The position numbers and the translations under genes were made by a program. The notes under the pieces are model-generated. The model made no database searches. It had not been told where the DNA came from and saw nothing but the letters and a program-made list of their open reading frames with translations. DNA of 64,000 bases from Heterobasidion occidentale (Eukaryota > Basidiomycota > Agaricomycetes > Russulales > Bondarzewiaceae), in contig JBCAQO010000007.1 in assembly GCA_039111635.1 (NCBI GenBank), positions 496,001 to 560,000 of the forward strand, given 5' to 3'. Shown in pieces: positions 23,347 to 37,208 of this stretch; the first letter of the stretch is position 1; each line of letters begins with the position of its first letter.

Positions 23347-25732
23347 TCAATTTTTCATACTCAAGAACACTAAACCTCTCTTGGCCCTCTCCACGGCCTC
23401 CTCCAGCTCCCTTCCCTCCTGCGCACTCCACGTCTCGGTGCTCATCTCGTTCGACGATCGCGCAGTTCGCAGCGCGTTTTCGAACGCGCTCTTCTTGGCA
23501 TTCAGCGTGGACATCTTCCGTGGATCGGAGTGACCTGTGAAGATGACAAAGGCCGTGCGCGACGGCAGCGCGTTGTACAAGTTCGTGAGCCGTCCATCCA
23601 GGTCAGACAGGACGGTGCGGAGGTCCAGCGTAGGTGGAATCGATTTTGCATCGGCTCCCGGTTCGGTCTTTGGCGTTACCCCTTCCGTACGTCCGAGTAC
23701 AACGTCAATTGGTTGTTGAATCAAGAACAAAATAATCACACTCACAGCCCAACACATCCGCCAAGTCAGTGAACCTCCCGAACACGAACTGATGGCTGGG
23801 AATGGCCCCTAAAAGACCTTGGTAGACATCCTCGTCGCTCGTGCATCCCACGGGCGTATTCGCCTTGGCACCATGCCATGTCGCTGGATTGCCGTGATCC
23901 ACGACGGCGGATCGTACCGAGTCCATGCCAGCATGTCCATTGGAACGAGACATGCGTTCAAATATGGACTCGAAGTCGGTTTTGAATTCCCCATATCCCG
24001 GGCCTGAAAAATAATCTCAGATCCAAGTCAGAATTGAAAACGGGCTGATGACGAACCATTTTCTAATTTCCTTTGGAGTAATTCAAGACACGCTCGGGCA
24101 TCCTCCTCGGGATCGTGCCCACCTTCACCGCGGGCCTGAATCTCTCTGCCGCACCATTTCTTTGTAAGCCATGCGAGTCCAGGCTTGAGTGGTCGACCGC
24201 GCGGGTGATGATAGATGATTGCGGTATCTATGCACTTGGGATGGCACAGCTTGAGAGCTCGCAAATCTGACTCGAGCGAGTGGCCCAAAAGAATCGGAGT
24301 CGGCTCTACAGAAAGGAATCTGAGGAGATGAGATTGTACTTCTGGAAGAGTAGTCGTAACTGGAGCAAGAGATTCAGCTGTAATACCGGAAAATCTGGAG
24401 CTAGTTAGTATGCGGTGTTGAGAGCTGATGATACGGGCATACCGAGTAAGATAGTCGGTGATGGGTTTCGGAGGTTTGACCAGTTGATCGTACTCAACGT
24501 TCCCAGATGCAAAATCAATCAAGCACACCCGTGTCAGCTCTTTTCCGTCTTCTGTCAAGCACTGTGGGATCATGTGAGCCATGGCCGTAACGGTCAGTCG
24601 CTGAAACCTCACCATTTCACAATCAATAGCGTAGACCTTCGCAGTGGGAGTCTCACCAAGTGACGCTCCTGCCACTTGTGGGGTTTCTACCCACCCTCGA
24701 GGCTTCGTGAACACGTCCGCCATGTAAGACGGTATGGGGTATTCATTCTCTATCATCTGTTCCAATTTGAGGACATATTGTGAGGGGCTCTTGGCTACTG
24801 CTCGTTCCGCTGGAAGTTTTTGGTTAAAAGAACTGGCCAAAAATAAGAGATGTCTTACTGGTTATGCGCTGCAATAACCGCTTCTTCTTCTCTTCTCCAC
24901 TGACAGGTCCTTGGAAGAAGGCACCCATGATTGAATGCATTTTTGTCGGTTCACCTGGGGCTTTTGTGGGACATGCATGGCTGAATGTTTTGGCGATGAA
25001 AGGGACTCCACCGTGGTGTGCAGCTGCTTCTTTCGTTCTATCTGAGGGGTCATGTCCTAGCGTACCCGGTGTAGTCAAAGTTGTCGGTTGAGGCAAAGGA
25101 AGGGAAATAGGGAGATTTGGATTGGACGTTGCAGACGTGGGAAGGGGGGGAAGGCTGAGTGCCGTTAGGGTGATTCCTGGTATGAGGATGACGACAACTT
25201 TTTGGATAGCTTGACGATTCTGGAAAGTCGCAAATTCAGAGCTCCACCATGCACTCACGAATAGAGATACTCACTTCGACACGGACCCAGCCGACCGGAG
25301 GGGCATCAGCGATAAGATGAAGTACGAAGTCGCGGATATCCTGGAAGAAAACATTGCTTAGTAGACGATAGGTGCTGTAGAAGCTTTTGGCATACCCCAA
25401 CCCCAATTGCTTCCCTGCGTTTGATGATTTCACTCGGAACATACATGAAGCGGGGTGCTTTCGCCTGAAAAGACCCATCAGTTTACTGTACACATATCTC
25501 AAAGAGCGGCAAAACAAGAAACACACACGTCCAGTTTCGCATCTGTTCTTTTCATCTTCTTTGCCTTCCGTTTGTCCACCTTGGTCCATTCGCCCCCATC
25601 TGCATCAGCTTTCCCCTCCTCGGCGGTCATCTGCACAATTCCATGAGAGACGGGTGCTGAAGTCTTCATCTTCTTCACGTTGTGCTGCTCCGAATTTGGA
25701 GAAGTAACAATATTCGAGTGTGGCCTTTTCAT
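23347..25732 (-). CDS. REX1: REX1/Rnh70-type RNA 3'-5' exonuclease
   Basis: A multi-exon gene from ATG 25732 (MKRPHSNIVTSPNSEQHNVK) to the stop at 23347. The N-terminus is Lys-rich with a nuclear-localisation-like stretch (KVDKRKAKKMKR). A middle region with RFMYVPSEIIKRREAIGVG and FVLHLIADAPPVGWV is typical of the fungal REX1 family, followed by a Pro/Leu-rich loop. The exonuclease domain carries all DEDDh motifs: ExoI AIDCEMV, ExoII LLGHSLESDLRAL with HPKCIDTA, ExoIII HDPEEDARACLELL. A C-terminal RNA-binding-like segment includes ALPSRTAFVIFTGHSDP. REX1 enzymes trim 3' ends of 5S and 5.8S rRNA, tRNA and other precursors in the nucleus. Introns of 50-70 nt interrupt the region before, inside and after the nuclease domain (for example one joining ENG to PGYGEFKTDF). 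No key residue is missing. Confidence 0.9.
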
Positions 25733-27150
25733 GGCTATAAATGACCAGACGCTTGAGATCGCTAGTTCGATTGGAGTAGGGAGACTGAAGCACCAGCAGA
25801 ACCGCAGAGGAAGAGCGAACCAGCCAGTAGTATTTACACCTCAAAAGACGCTCGCTGCGAGCTTGTGGCGGCAACTCTGTGTGTTTTGACCGAGGTCACC
25901 TGATCCAATTTCAAACAGTCTATCGAGCTAAGATTTTCAAAATCGAGGACAAGGTTGAAGAGAGCCTCAAGCTGATTACATTCACCGAGGCTGAGAGAAT
26001 AGCCAAAGACCAGCCACGAAAATTCAGCCAATAGTTCAGGTTTCGATCAAACATCTCGAACAGCATAACGAGGCCCGTTCTCACTCCGTTCTCCCCTCCG
26101 ACCAAGTGCCATGACTCATGAGTGTATCGGGGAGTTGACAGCAGCGACGTCCCTAAGAAAGTGAGGTATCCCATGTGGCGAAACATAGGACGAGAAACAC
26201 ATACATTCGTCATGGATGACTGGGCCAAGCTCAGAACGGAACTTGCAAGCGCCTACAAGCGCCAGCCATTGTAGGCAGGTTCCTGCCTACGCAGACAGGG
26301 CTCCTTGTTGTATGTAACAACTATGGAGAGTTTGGACTGATTTTGAGACATACCAGACGTGAAAGGAAACGAGATAAGAAGAGCGGCAGAAAACCCGAAG
26401 GGTGAGGGAGAGGGTTTACTGGCGCAAGGTCCCATATCGCAAATGGTACGCACAGGACCTGACGGAGAACGAAACGGCGCGAAAAAAAGCAGCCAACCTA
26501 GAGCATTGATGTTGGCCAGTAAGCAGTTGGGGATGGCCAGACTCTGAGCATGAGGCACGTCGGCAACATGAGATGAATCCGAGATGGCAGGTGGTATGGT
26601 ATGTTGAGCTCCAAAAAAGTTTCCGGTACCGCTTCAAAAAAGTCGCGTGAAGGGAGGGAAGGCTGTCTGGAGAGTGGAATAGTAACCGAACACAGTCGGT
26701 CTTTCAAAGAGCCCGTATGCCTGATCTATGGATCGCGGTGCAATCGGTGTGATGTATCTATATATAGATCTGGATACGGCTGGATCTGAGACTAAAGAAG
26801 CTCACCTATCGTTTCAGATCTCTGTGGGTCCTTTGATTGAAGTGGATAGACCATCAGATAGAGAAACAAACATATTGCCTGCGCCCTGACCGAGACTTTG
26901 CCAACAGTCAGCGAGAAAAAAAGAACGGTATATTCCCGTACGAGTAAAAAGACAGATGCAAGACACGACGATAGCTTAGCCATTAAATATAAGCACAGGG
27001 AGCATATGTCGGTTGGTAGTACAGCGTCGATGTCCTGGACCACTTGTACATGTTCAGTGATGTGCGCAGAACGATTATTGGACCTCGGACATATAGTTCA
27101 TCCAAATGAAGACCGCTCATGCAACGGACGTTCTGATATGTGCGCGACGG
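25733..27150. other. intergenic; uncertain small membrane gene
   Basis: Promoter side of REX1 and 3' flank of the Iml2-like gene. Minus-strand frames at 26253-26558 (NCLLANINALGWLLFFAPF) and 25920-26228 contain hydrophobic stretches and could be exons of a small membrane-protein gene, with a palindromic TATATA near 26758 upstream. I could not join them into one frame. Confidence 0.35.
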
Positions 27151-30054
27151 TCAGAGTCGGCGGCCACGGTCGAGAGCTTCTATGGCTGCATGTGTCCGCA
27201 CATGAAGGGCGCTCTGCAAAGTAACGCTTAGCGATCGGACGTAAGGACATTTATGAAGACCGACGGCTTTACACACCTCCAGGCTGTACTTTCCCTGCGA
27301 TTTGAGGAGAATGAGCATGCGTGCGTGGAACCATGTGGCAGGCCTATCACCAACCTTCCGTCCAGCGGCGTTGACTTCTAGGGGTTTCCCCGAGTACACC
27401 AGATTGAGCTGCTTGTGAGCACCTTCCTTGTCACCTTCGCACGCCAACAACCGGCCATATTCGAAGTCTGAACCCCATTTCATGAGTACAGAATTCACGT
27501 CAAAGCAATGACGATCGGCTTACGAGCATAGTAGACAATGTGATGGTCCAGTTCGATCTTTGGACCATTGGCGAACACCGACTCGAACGCGGCTGTGGCG
27601 CGACTCGACGCGTCTTCTGAGGAGATTCCGACGCTCTCGTTAGGGTCCAACAAAGCATCTGGATCCTAGAGCGGGCATTAACAGGAGGACCTTCCGCGCT
27701 CCAGATGCTCACGGACGCACCGGGTGAGCGATATATCTCAAGCATACGCCCTGCAAAAACTTCACGAGACACCAGTCATCCCAATAGCCCTTGCCACCAC
27801 CATATTTATCGGTGCGGTCCTTGTAATTGTCAAGCTCCTTCAGTTGAGCATCTATAAGGGGAAGCGCCCGCCCGGTAATGATTTCGCGCGGCGCATGCGT
27901 GATGCCGAGGAACAAATACGACAATTCGAGGGCCGGCAGGGTGAGACGCCCATTTTGGCTTTGACACTTACGTGCTTTGCGGGCGACAAATTTCTGCGGA
28001 ACGAAGGCGGAATTTTATGAGTGAACGAATGATCCATCAGGAAAGAGAAGGCGGAATTGACTGTGGACGGATAGGAAGCTAAACAAAGAACGCACCTCGA
28101 GGGGGATCGATTTTCCCGCAATGCGCTGACGCAAGGTAGGAACTTCTTCGCAGAGCCTGAGAGCCTCCTTCCGGTTCTCCTCTCCTCCAAGTTGGATGAG
28201 AAGTGCCGCTACCCCATAGGTATAACACGCTTTTGACCACTTCAGTACCCAACACGCGGTGAAAAGACATGCAGAACAACGTCGATTACATCATTGTCTG
28301 CATTTATCGAGACTCTATGGAATCTACGTACGGTAGATTCTTTGCGGAGGTTGCGCCAGCACTTGAGTGATTCAGGAATGTCCCAGAGCGCCAAATAAGC
28401 AATCGCCATCTCCCAGTAGGAGACGTGGTGAAGATTGCGATATTGAGTTTGTGCATTCATAGCTTTCTGGTAACATTCGATGGCGCGCTTTGGCTGACTT
28501 CTACAGAGACTAAGTCGACCTTCGCCAAAAAGGAAAAACACGCCTAAAGGCACGCGACCAATTCCAAGGGGGTGATGGGTTCGATGAGCAAAAGGAGCAC
28601 CGTACCGCGGCAGACTGCTGAGACTTGCCATTCGGATATCTCTTGAGATTCCAGTCTAAGACTCTTTGCGCCATCATGATATCGACGCCATCGTACGTGA
28701 AACTCGAGAGAACCAAATGGAAGATCATCAGTGCCATATCACAAATACTCCTTCGTAATCCTTCCGTTTCTGCGCAGCAGACCCAAGAAAAAATAAGCGA
28801 TCAATCAGCCGGATGTAAACTGTCGGCAGGTGATCCCTACAGCCCTACATACCTTGACCAATCCCTGGCTCGCTCGACGCGCTTGTCCAGCCACCGGCCT
28901 TCTCGAGAAGGGCCAGGCCGAGGTGTCTGTCCCCCTTGTACCCAAACAATTCGACAATAGTGAGTAGCTTTGTAGGCATCAAACTGAGAATTATGTTTGA
29001 CATTCCGACACCTAAGTAGACACCCGACCGGAAGTGCGGATCTATATTCTTGTCTTCAGGCCCCTCTCCGCGCGCATCTGCTTCTGCATCCATAGTGTCG
29101 AGATACTTGCCCAGTTGGCGATATACCTGGATGGTGGTGCGCATATTGAGTCTGTGTGTCCCTCATTACAAATAGACCCGGCGACGTTAGCACCGGCACC
29201 AAGTTCATAAACCGTACCAACTGAGTTGAAATCGACGTACGCCTCCTTGATAAATGCCAACCAGTCACCGGAGTACACGATCCCGAGAAGTGCCTGTTCC
29301 ACGCAGTCGCATCATAAATTTGTTCGCGGACAGTTCATGATGAGTGAAACCTTTTCGAACAGGCTCTCAGCATAGACAAGCTCGGCATGGCGTTCAACTG
29401 GCGTCATGCTCTTGATCCAGCTAACGCCCGACGAGCCTGTCACATAACCCACGAGCCGCCAGGGCAACGATGCTGTGCGCTTACGATGCTGCATCGCTAC
29501 TGTATTTCCCTGCTTGGTATGGCCTATGGCAGAGATTAAGTCCTATTTCGGGAGAATCAATAAGATCTATCAACACCGGCGAAATAAAGCAAACGCACTT
29601 CGTCTTCATAAGACATAAGGGCCTTGACACACTGAATCAAGCCATATCCGGTGGCGAAATATAGACGCTCTCTGTGTAATGCAGGTCGTACAACGGGACA
29701 TCATAAAGTTTAGTAGCAATGGGCTCACTTCTTGGGGTCGTTACTGTGACAGAAGTCCTCTGACTCCACCATCTTGGACTTCAAGAATAAATCTAACGCG
29801 TGCGCCACACCCGAAATATCTTCAAGCGCATCAGATGGCGTATACGGCCATTTCGTAGATGGTGGGGGCGGTGCATCTTTGACAGTCAAGAGGCTATGGT
29901 AGGAGACTTCGGATGTCACCGGAGTATTGGGTGCCAATGTATTCGATGTGGCCGGAGCAGACGATGAGTCCGTCAACATTGGAGATGGCGTTCTGGGCTG
30001 CTCATCGCCATAGCCACTGAGCGTGGTCGTAATGGGTGTAGTGTGAGCGCTCAT
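27151..30054 (-). CDS. IML2: Iml2/TTC39-family TPR protein
   Basis: A gene of roughly ten exons runs from ATG 30054 (MSAHTTPITTTLSGYGDEQP) to the stop at 27151. After a disordered N-terminus the protein is all-helical with the family's conserved features: AHALDLFLKSKMVESEDF (the acidic, short-TPR start), QVYRQLGKYLDTMDAEA, a membrane-affine helix GVGMSNIILSLMPTKLLTIV with ELFGYKGDRHLGLALLEKAG, MMAQRVLDWNLKRYPNG, AIECYQKAMNAQTQYRNLHH, YWEMAIAYLALWDIPESLKC, and a C-terminal TPR pair ending SALHVRTHAAIEALDRGRRL. Yeast Iml2 helps clear protein inclusion bodies with lipid droplets; animal TTC39 proteins affect lipid handling. Exon borders are modelled from frame and GT-AG signals; the intron after YSLE (GTGTGT...TTGCAG) is clear. 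The function in this fungus is inferred from the family only. Confidence 0.85.
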
Positions 30055-31159
30055 GATGGCTTGATTGCGAGAGTGACTGATGGAATGGTTTGTACAAGTT
30101 GCAGGAGTCAAACCTGGGGGCAAAACAGAGAAAGTGCGGGTGTGTAGGATGTGGTGAAGGAGAGGAAGGGGAGGATACACTGAACGAGTCGAAATGACGC
30201 CGAGCGTCAGCACTGCGTCAGCTGGACAGAAAGCGCTCGGGATAACCGCGGCAATTGCCTTTGTGGGTAAGACCACGCTTCAAATCCACGCTTCCCCACA
30301 CTTCTCCACATCCGCGTTGGGCCCCGGCTTCAATAACCAATACTTTGCTCTCATAGAACCATGGAATCTTATCCACAAGATGTTCAGCACACTTACAGAT
30401 CACCGAAGTAACATGATGGAGATGCTCATGAGATAGTGAGTGGAAACCCAGTTTACCTCCTGCTTCATCGGAGCGACCTCGTGACCAAGTGACACATGGA
30501 CGTCAGCCTTTGCGAGGTCGCTCAAGTGCGCAAGCGATATTCAAAGGCTACGATGTCGAACATTCAAGCTCAAGCACCGTTCCGCGGGTGTATAAACAGG
30601 GTTCGATAAATCTTCGTGGAACATCGAGTACGAGACCCGCGAAGATCGATAGACGACGTGACTTGGTGCCTTGTGCGGCCCCACGGCCTAGCCTAGGCAA
30701 CTAAGATTAGGGGGAAAAGGCGTCTGCTTCTCGTTGTTGTGCACAGAATACATCAGGCGGCCGCGTTCGACGAGTCAACGAGTCAACTACTTTCCGAAGT
30801 TATGCGGGGACAATGCAAAGCGGATCAAATCAAGAGATTGAGTGAGTGAAAGGTCCTGGGTATCGAGATGCGTATGTGCCGAAAAAGAAGTATGTGCCGT
30901 ACGAACATTGCTTGTCCACAAGAACGGGACATCGCAGTGACAGAAAATGTATGAAAGAACGCAGGACCAACGCAACAGAGACATATTCATCGAGTACGCA
31001 TGTACAAGGCCGTGATGAGAAAACGAAAAGAGAGAGAAGGATGATCCGCACAAGACATCGAGTGAACAAACCAATGAGATGGCCAAAAAAAATAGAAACC
31101 CAAATGCAAGCATCAGACATGATACCGTGGGACGTTTAATACGACGTTGAGCATTAGCA
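30055..31159. other. intergenic, no gene seen
   Basis: Upstream region of the Iml2-like gene and 3' flank of the large coiled-coil gene. Short open frames on both strands only. A short repeat (CGAGTCAACGAGTCAAC) lies near 30770. Confidence 0.5.
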
Positions 31160-34100
31160 TCAACCCCCGTCAACCCCTCTCTCATCCACATCGTCCTCGT
31201 CGTCCTCGAACTGCAAATCGAGACTCGCCATATCCCCCAGATGCAGCTCATGCTCCGGCCTGAGGTATAGGCTCCTCGGCGACCCCGCTATCTCGTTCAT
31301 GCTGAAGTTCGCTGTCGTTGGCGAAATATTCCCAGCAGATGAAACGGACATACTCATCCTTTGCCGAGCTCCCGACATCAGAGACGGCGACCGTGATCGA
31401 AACGAACCCGCGCGTGAGCGCGTGAGTGCAGACGTAGCATCCTCCTGGGCGATCATAGACATGTTGCTCGGCGGAAAGGCAAACACGGAGGACGCGTTGC
31501 TCATCCGTCGTTTGACGTTCTGATTTCGATAATTTGTTTCGGGTGCAACGACAGACAACACCTGCGTGTCATCCTCGCTCACATCCATCGAGTGCCGGGG
31601 AGATGTTCTCGGGGAGACGTCCCGCATAGACGTTGTCGACGTGAAACCGTGCACGCGCGGTTGAAGCCTCCGATGCGACGGACCCTCCGACGATGACGGC
31701 CTTGAAGCGATCCTGTCCACTGCCGGCCGGGCAGTGTGCTGCTGCCTGCGAATCTGTGACTGGGCGTCGGAAAGCTTAAGCTCCAGCTCCTGCACGCGCG
31801 ACATGAGCGCCATATTTTCCTCCCGCAGGCCCTGCACCGTGCGCTGCGAATCTGCAAGCGCGGAGAGCAGCGTGCCAGTCTCCATGGTATGTTTCTCGTG
31901 CATGGTTTGCAGCGCCGCGCTGACGTGCTGCGGTGATGATGCACCAGAGACGGACGTCGCTGCCGTTGAGAACGCCGTCCGTGGCGTCCCGGAGGCCCCC
32001 TCAGATGGGCTCATGTTCCTCGGGACACTTCTCCACGACGATGACGAGCCCGCCTCCGAAAAGGCCAGCCGCGAAGGAGCATACTGTGACCTGAAGTCCC
32101 GATCGCTGGTGCTCCTGATGGACCCAAACTTCGAGGCCATTCCTGACCCACTCGCACTCGCGTTCTCGCGATCAGAGTCGAAAAGCCCTGCAGCAGCAAA
32201 CGCCTTCTGGGTCCTTGGGCCGATGTATTCAGCCGTAGACCGTCCAGGCAAGGGCATACCCCTCGCCGAGAGATGACGAGGCAAATTCTCTCCCATACTC
32301 ATGCTCCTCTTCCTCGTCCGACTGAGATAAGCAGCGTCCCGATCCATCCCGAAGCTAGGTCGGGATTCATCTCCGATGCTTTGACGTGGTCGATGTAAAC
32401 GCCGTACAGGAGCCGCGCTTAGTGCAGATGAAGCACGAGAGGATGGAGATACCGAGTCAACATCCCGGCTATTTGGTGAGGCCGATGGCGTGGTACGAAA
32501 CGTACGCGTTGACAAGGGTGTATAGAGTGTTGGCCGAGCAGGCGTGACAAGGCGGGAAGATGCCGACTGGTTGCGGTACGCCTCTCGGCCAGAATTGGCT
32601 CTGACAAGGGGGGCGGCTCTCGGATGGTCGGCAGAAAGCGGGGAGGGCGGCGCTTGCGCACGTCGAGGACGGATGCCATCACTAGAGGCACGGCGGCCAT
32701 CCTCAAGGAGAAGAGTGGGCTCCGAAGCTGTGCGGGAGACGATCTCGCGTTCGCTTCGCAATGGACTGGTCCGGGTGGGAGAACGGGCAAGGCGGGGGAC
32801 GGAAGAGCTGGAAGGAATGCGGGAGACGGCGGAGCGAGACGGTGCCGAAGTGCGGACAGGAGATGATGGCGACCCTGCGGACACTGATGAACCAGAAGCA
32901 GGCGATTGGAGAGGCGCGGGTATAGAACGCGGCGAATTCGCCTGTGTTCGAGGAAGGTCGTTTGAAGGAAGTAGCATAGGAGATGAAGGTATGGATTGAG
33001 AGCCCGTTAATCGGTTCGGGCTGAGGAGAGCGGCAAGTTCGGGATCCAATGTGTCGAGGTGAAAGCTGACCTCAGCATCCTGATCACCAGAGCTTTTCCG
33101 GGCAATCGCATCTGAAAGACGACTGTCTGCATCTTCAACCACAATGCCGGTCGACCAACCAATGCCCCCTCGGAGGGCTTGAATAACCTCTTCTCTCAAC
33201 TGAGATGTAGAAAGGTCCAAGGCGGACGTATCGTTTGCATCAAGTTCTTGACCTCCTTTGTGATCATCATGCAGGGGCAGGTCTGGCGATTGGACCTCTA
33301 AAAGTTTTACCGGTGCTGGTTGTTCGTCAGCGATGTCATGAGAGTCGTCGAAGGAAGGGAAATGTTTTGACAGCCCGGACATGTCCGCTTCAATAATTGT
33401 TGATAGCTCAGTGCTCAGAGGTGGGTCAGGAGTGTACGTTATCACCGGAGGACCTGGATGGCACATTAGCATGAGAAAGCGTTCAAAGCACAGATTGGAC
33501 ATAAGTCAGCGCTATCAAAACGTTCTCATGCCGATTGAAAGTCTGGTAAAAGATTTGAATAGGTCGCGCACATACCTGTATCTCGGGTAAAATGCGGCGA
33601 CGATGCAGAACGTAGAACACTATCTGATCCCTCCTGACTCCATTGTTGCCCTAAAGCCTCGGCGGGAAGTACGGGGAGCTCCTTGCCCCGTCTCACATGT
33701 ATCACCGGCTCTGAAGTCTTTCTATCCGGCGTTATAAAAGGGCGGATGGGATCGGAGTGCATAAATAAACTGTTCAGACCTAACAAAGCTTCTGAATATG
33801 TTATCTAAGCAACGATGATTGAATCATACCGGATTTCTGTCCCAATGGTGCCAGGGTGGATGTTGAACTGGATTGGGACGCACTCGGCGCGTCGCTTGAC
33901 CCCTCCTGCACGTGCCGTTGGAACGAGCCATCGATGTCTAACACTGGAAGCTCTTCCTCACTACCTTGACGCTGATATGCCCCAGAGACTTTCCTATCCA
34001 CTGTCATGGAACGACGGGATCCAAAACTCCCGACAAGTGGAAGCTTGGAACCACCGGATGTACCGCCGTTGAGAGCCTGTTGCTTGCCAGCGCCGAATGG

Positions 34101-34355
34101 AAGAAAGTTGCGCAAAGATCGCAGGGGAGAAAGCCCAGAATTGGGCGAGTGGATAGCGACTGGTGGATTTTGGGTGGGTGGGGACATCGAATGAGATGGA
34201 GGACCACTACCAGAAGGCTGCCGACTTGAAGGCACCAGGCCAAGTTGCGGAACAGAGAGTGAACTAGGAAGACTACTCATCGAAGGCTTTGGGGCAATTA
34301 CCGGGATGTAAGAAGGTGACTGTGGAGACCGATGTACTGCGCGTGGCTCTGCCAT
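31160..34355 (-). CDS. large disordered protein with coiled coil
   Basis: Three exons (33830-34355, 33576-33779, 31160-33453) code for 1,007 residues. The protein is dominated by Ser/Pro/Arg-rich disorder with many basic-Ser-Pro motifs of the type used by CDKs and 14-3-3 proteins (RRSMTVDR, RKRSMSMGENLPR, PSHRRLQPRVHGF). A coiled coil near residues 770-830 (LSALADSQRTVQGLREENM, SRVQELELKLSDAQSQIRRQ) is the only clearly folded part. The C-terminus is strongly acidic (LDLQFEDDEDDVDE). No catalytic domain is visible. The layout suits a cytoskeletal, polarity or cell-cycle scaffold regulated by phosphorylation, which is inference. Both introns are well supported because each restores the frame across strong donors (GTATGA, GTATGT). 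I do not recognise a named orthologue. Confidence 0.8.
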
Positions 34356-37208
34356 GTCTACAGTGATATCAAAAGTGCCTGCGCGAAGTTGTCAGGTAGA
34401 TGCCCACGAAAGTCAAGCCGTCAGTGCGAAGAAGCCCGCCACCATGTAATCGATGTCGTCGATGGGGTGTTCACAAGAGCACAACAAGCATCATGAACCA
34501 ATGGTGGATGTCGGGATCACTGACGACGACGACGATGGAATGGGATGGAAGGCAAAGGGACGGCGCGCTGGTGGCGGAAGCAACTGGTTCGGCTGCCAGT
34601 CTATAATGTGACAGAGCATTCTTCTTCCAACATGCTCCATACCATCATCTCTCCGACTTTCCAGATTGTCAATATACTGAACAACACATGAGTCGAATCG
34701 TGATTTTGATCAATAATTGGATCAGCTCGCAGTACAAGCAATATCTGAGCTCAGCAAGAGATGTCGAGAAGAAACTGGATCTGGTTTGTCTTTTGTAAGC
34801 AGACTACGAACTAGTTCGAGTTCAAAAACTTGCGTCTGGATCATTTCTCAACTTGCAGTGACGGCGACACAACAACAAGTTCAACGTGTTGAAGGCTCCC
34901 GCTCCGCAATAGAGGTCGAATATGACTTTCTCTATGATTTGCTCGTCTCCTCTTTCTCCCTGGGCTCATCCTCCGCGATGTCGAACTCAATTCTATCTTT
35001 GTTGTGCGTACACCAACTGCATCGGGAATAGCATATCCATTGGAGTAGACGAACGGCATCAAGGGAAGTGAGCGAGGTGTGGCGCGCAAAACTACATATT
35101 CCCTATCCCGTCTGCTGATTTTTTCCATCAGTCAATATATTCTAGGATGCCTCTCTTTCGATCTCTGATGTGTACGTCTTCATCTATAGTTGAAGGCCCG
35201 ACTCACCGGTATGATTATTATGGGTCTATCTGTCTATTGATCTATCGTGTGCAGATGACCACCGAATTTGCCACAGAAGCTCCTCGTATTAAGTACTTGA
35301 CGGATTCTGATATATTCGAGCGCTGCCTCCATACCTTTCTATTCCAATGTCCCTCGATATCTCGCGCAATTACTAAACCTCCTTCCATGGCATGGGTTCT
35401 GGGAGTGTGTCCTGGGATGTTAGTACATATGAGCGAATTCTGATATTTCCTTAGATGGAGAGATTGCGCCACGGGTCAGAAATCCCGAAATTCGAGTTGA
35501 GTTGGCAAAGCTAGACATTTTCATTTGCGCCTGCTGCTCAGAAATTTCTCACCAGGACATAGTTTCGCAGCTGATTTGTGTCAACGCAGGCCATCTCCAT
35601 CCATATTTGACAAAGCGGTACGCCTTCATTGCTCTGTCGCAAACGTTCTCTGATTCTGGTCACCAAGTTTACTGTCTGAACAGATAAACATACACCCGTA
35701 CGGGGAGTTTGACCCTCTGTGGCTCAACAGATGATAAAGCGGCATTTGCGACCTGCACTTAGGCTCGTTCTCAAGGGTCCTCCTAGCGGGCAAGTATCTA
35801 GTGACCGGGTCAAGCTGTGATTGAACGGACCGATGTGCTCATACACCAGCTGGACTCTGCATGACCCTCGCGATCGCGTTTCCCCTTCTATTTCCTCTCC
35901 CGAAAAGACATAGACAGCGCGGTGATCCAGGAAAATACCGGTCCCTCAATCAATGTCCATCGTAGGCATTTCGAACGACCGAGATCCGTGGTCGGCAATG
36001 TCCCTTTAGTATACCCATCAAGTGGTTTCAATCTGAGGAGCACGATAGCAAATGTAAGTCATGCGAATTAATGTTAATATCCCTCGGCAGTCAGAGTTTT
36101 AACCGACCTATTCTCGTCATATCTTTACGGCTTGCGCTTGACCACGTCCATAGTCCGAGGTGTGCGCACGCGATCTCCGGAAGCCTTCAAACTAGTGTAT
36201 GACGGCGTCGTAACTCTACCGGCACAGTAAGAGCATGTTTCATACACCAGTCCGCCCGGAGCACAACCTGGGCTTGGAGCTTCACATTCGGTATGTCGTC
36301 AAAAACCGCGATCTGTCGGAAGTCTGTAACGACAACTATTGGAATATCAATGCACTCAATATGCATGTGGAACCTCACTGCGCCGCTTACAGACCTGTGC
36401 CCGCAGCCGATCTCATCCTGACTCTCGTACTCGGAAGGCAATCGTTGCACGCGATCGCCTCTAGTAGCCTTGATGGCGCTACGGCGTGTGCTCCTCAAAG
36501 AGGGCAGTGTGTCAAGATGGCAGTCAGGGTCGGGTCTGTCTTTGCTACCAAGCTAGGTCACTGCTATAATCTCGTCCGTCCTTCTCGCGACACTAGGGAT
36601 CGAGGTCTCTGGTGTCAAATGGAAACACCAAGGTGACCCCAACCGGTACCTGCACTCGCCCAATCCCGCCACTTCTGGATCTGGTAGCTGGGAACGAAAC
36701 ATGTGCATCAAGGTGTATTCCCACTTCGAGCTGTCTTCGGACCGTCGACTTGTCATGTCCTGCAGACGGGCGCCGGGTTCATTCTGCGAATCACAAGGCA
36801 AATTAATCGTACATGCCCTGCGATAAGGTGGTCTCGCGGAAACACTGTTTCTGGACGTCACGTCACCGGTCTTCATTTTAATTGCCGTGGTCGACAACAG
36901 CTAGTGCACCATCGTGCCTGTAGCATATATTCTCTCAATGTCCCTAAACGTTCCCGACATTTATCATGCATCAAAAATGAGTACCTGCCTTACGTGACAG
37001 CTGCCATTCTGACTATGATTAAAATAGGTCTTTCATGTGCGACAGCTGGTTTCGAATTGCAGAGAACCATCCCGAGCGGAAATCCTATGGTCGTTCAGTT
37101 TCTGCCTTCCCATACCACTGCAACCGAACACAGCATTGTCAAAAGAACATAATAAGTAACACATATATTATTAAGATTCCTACTTATCTCCCCTCTACCT
37201 GATAATAG
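34356..37208. other. unresolved stretch with protein-like patches
   Basis: No complete gene. Plus-strand patches look coding: about 35964-36054 (HFERPRSVVGNVPLVYPSS, ending at a GTAAGT) and about 36120-36228 (TTSIVRGVRTRSPEAFKLVY), then 36235-36450 in another frame (MFHTPVRPEHNLGLELHIR). Frames do not join with the splice sites present, so this may be a decayed gene or one with very short exons. 34356-35100 holds the promoter of the coiled-coil gene. Confidence 0.35.
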
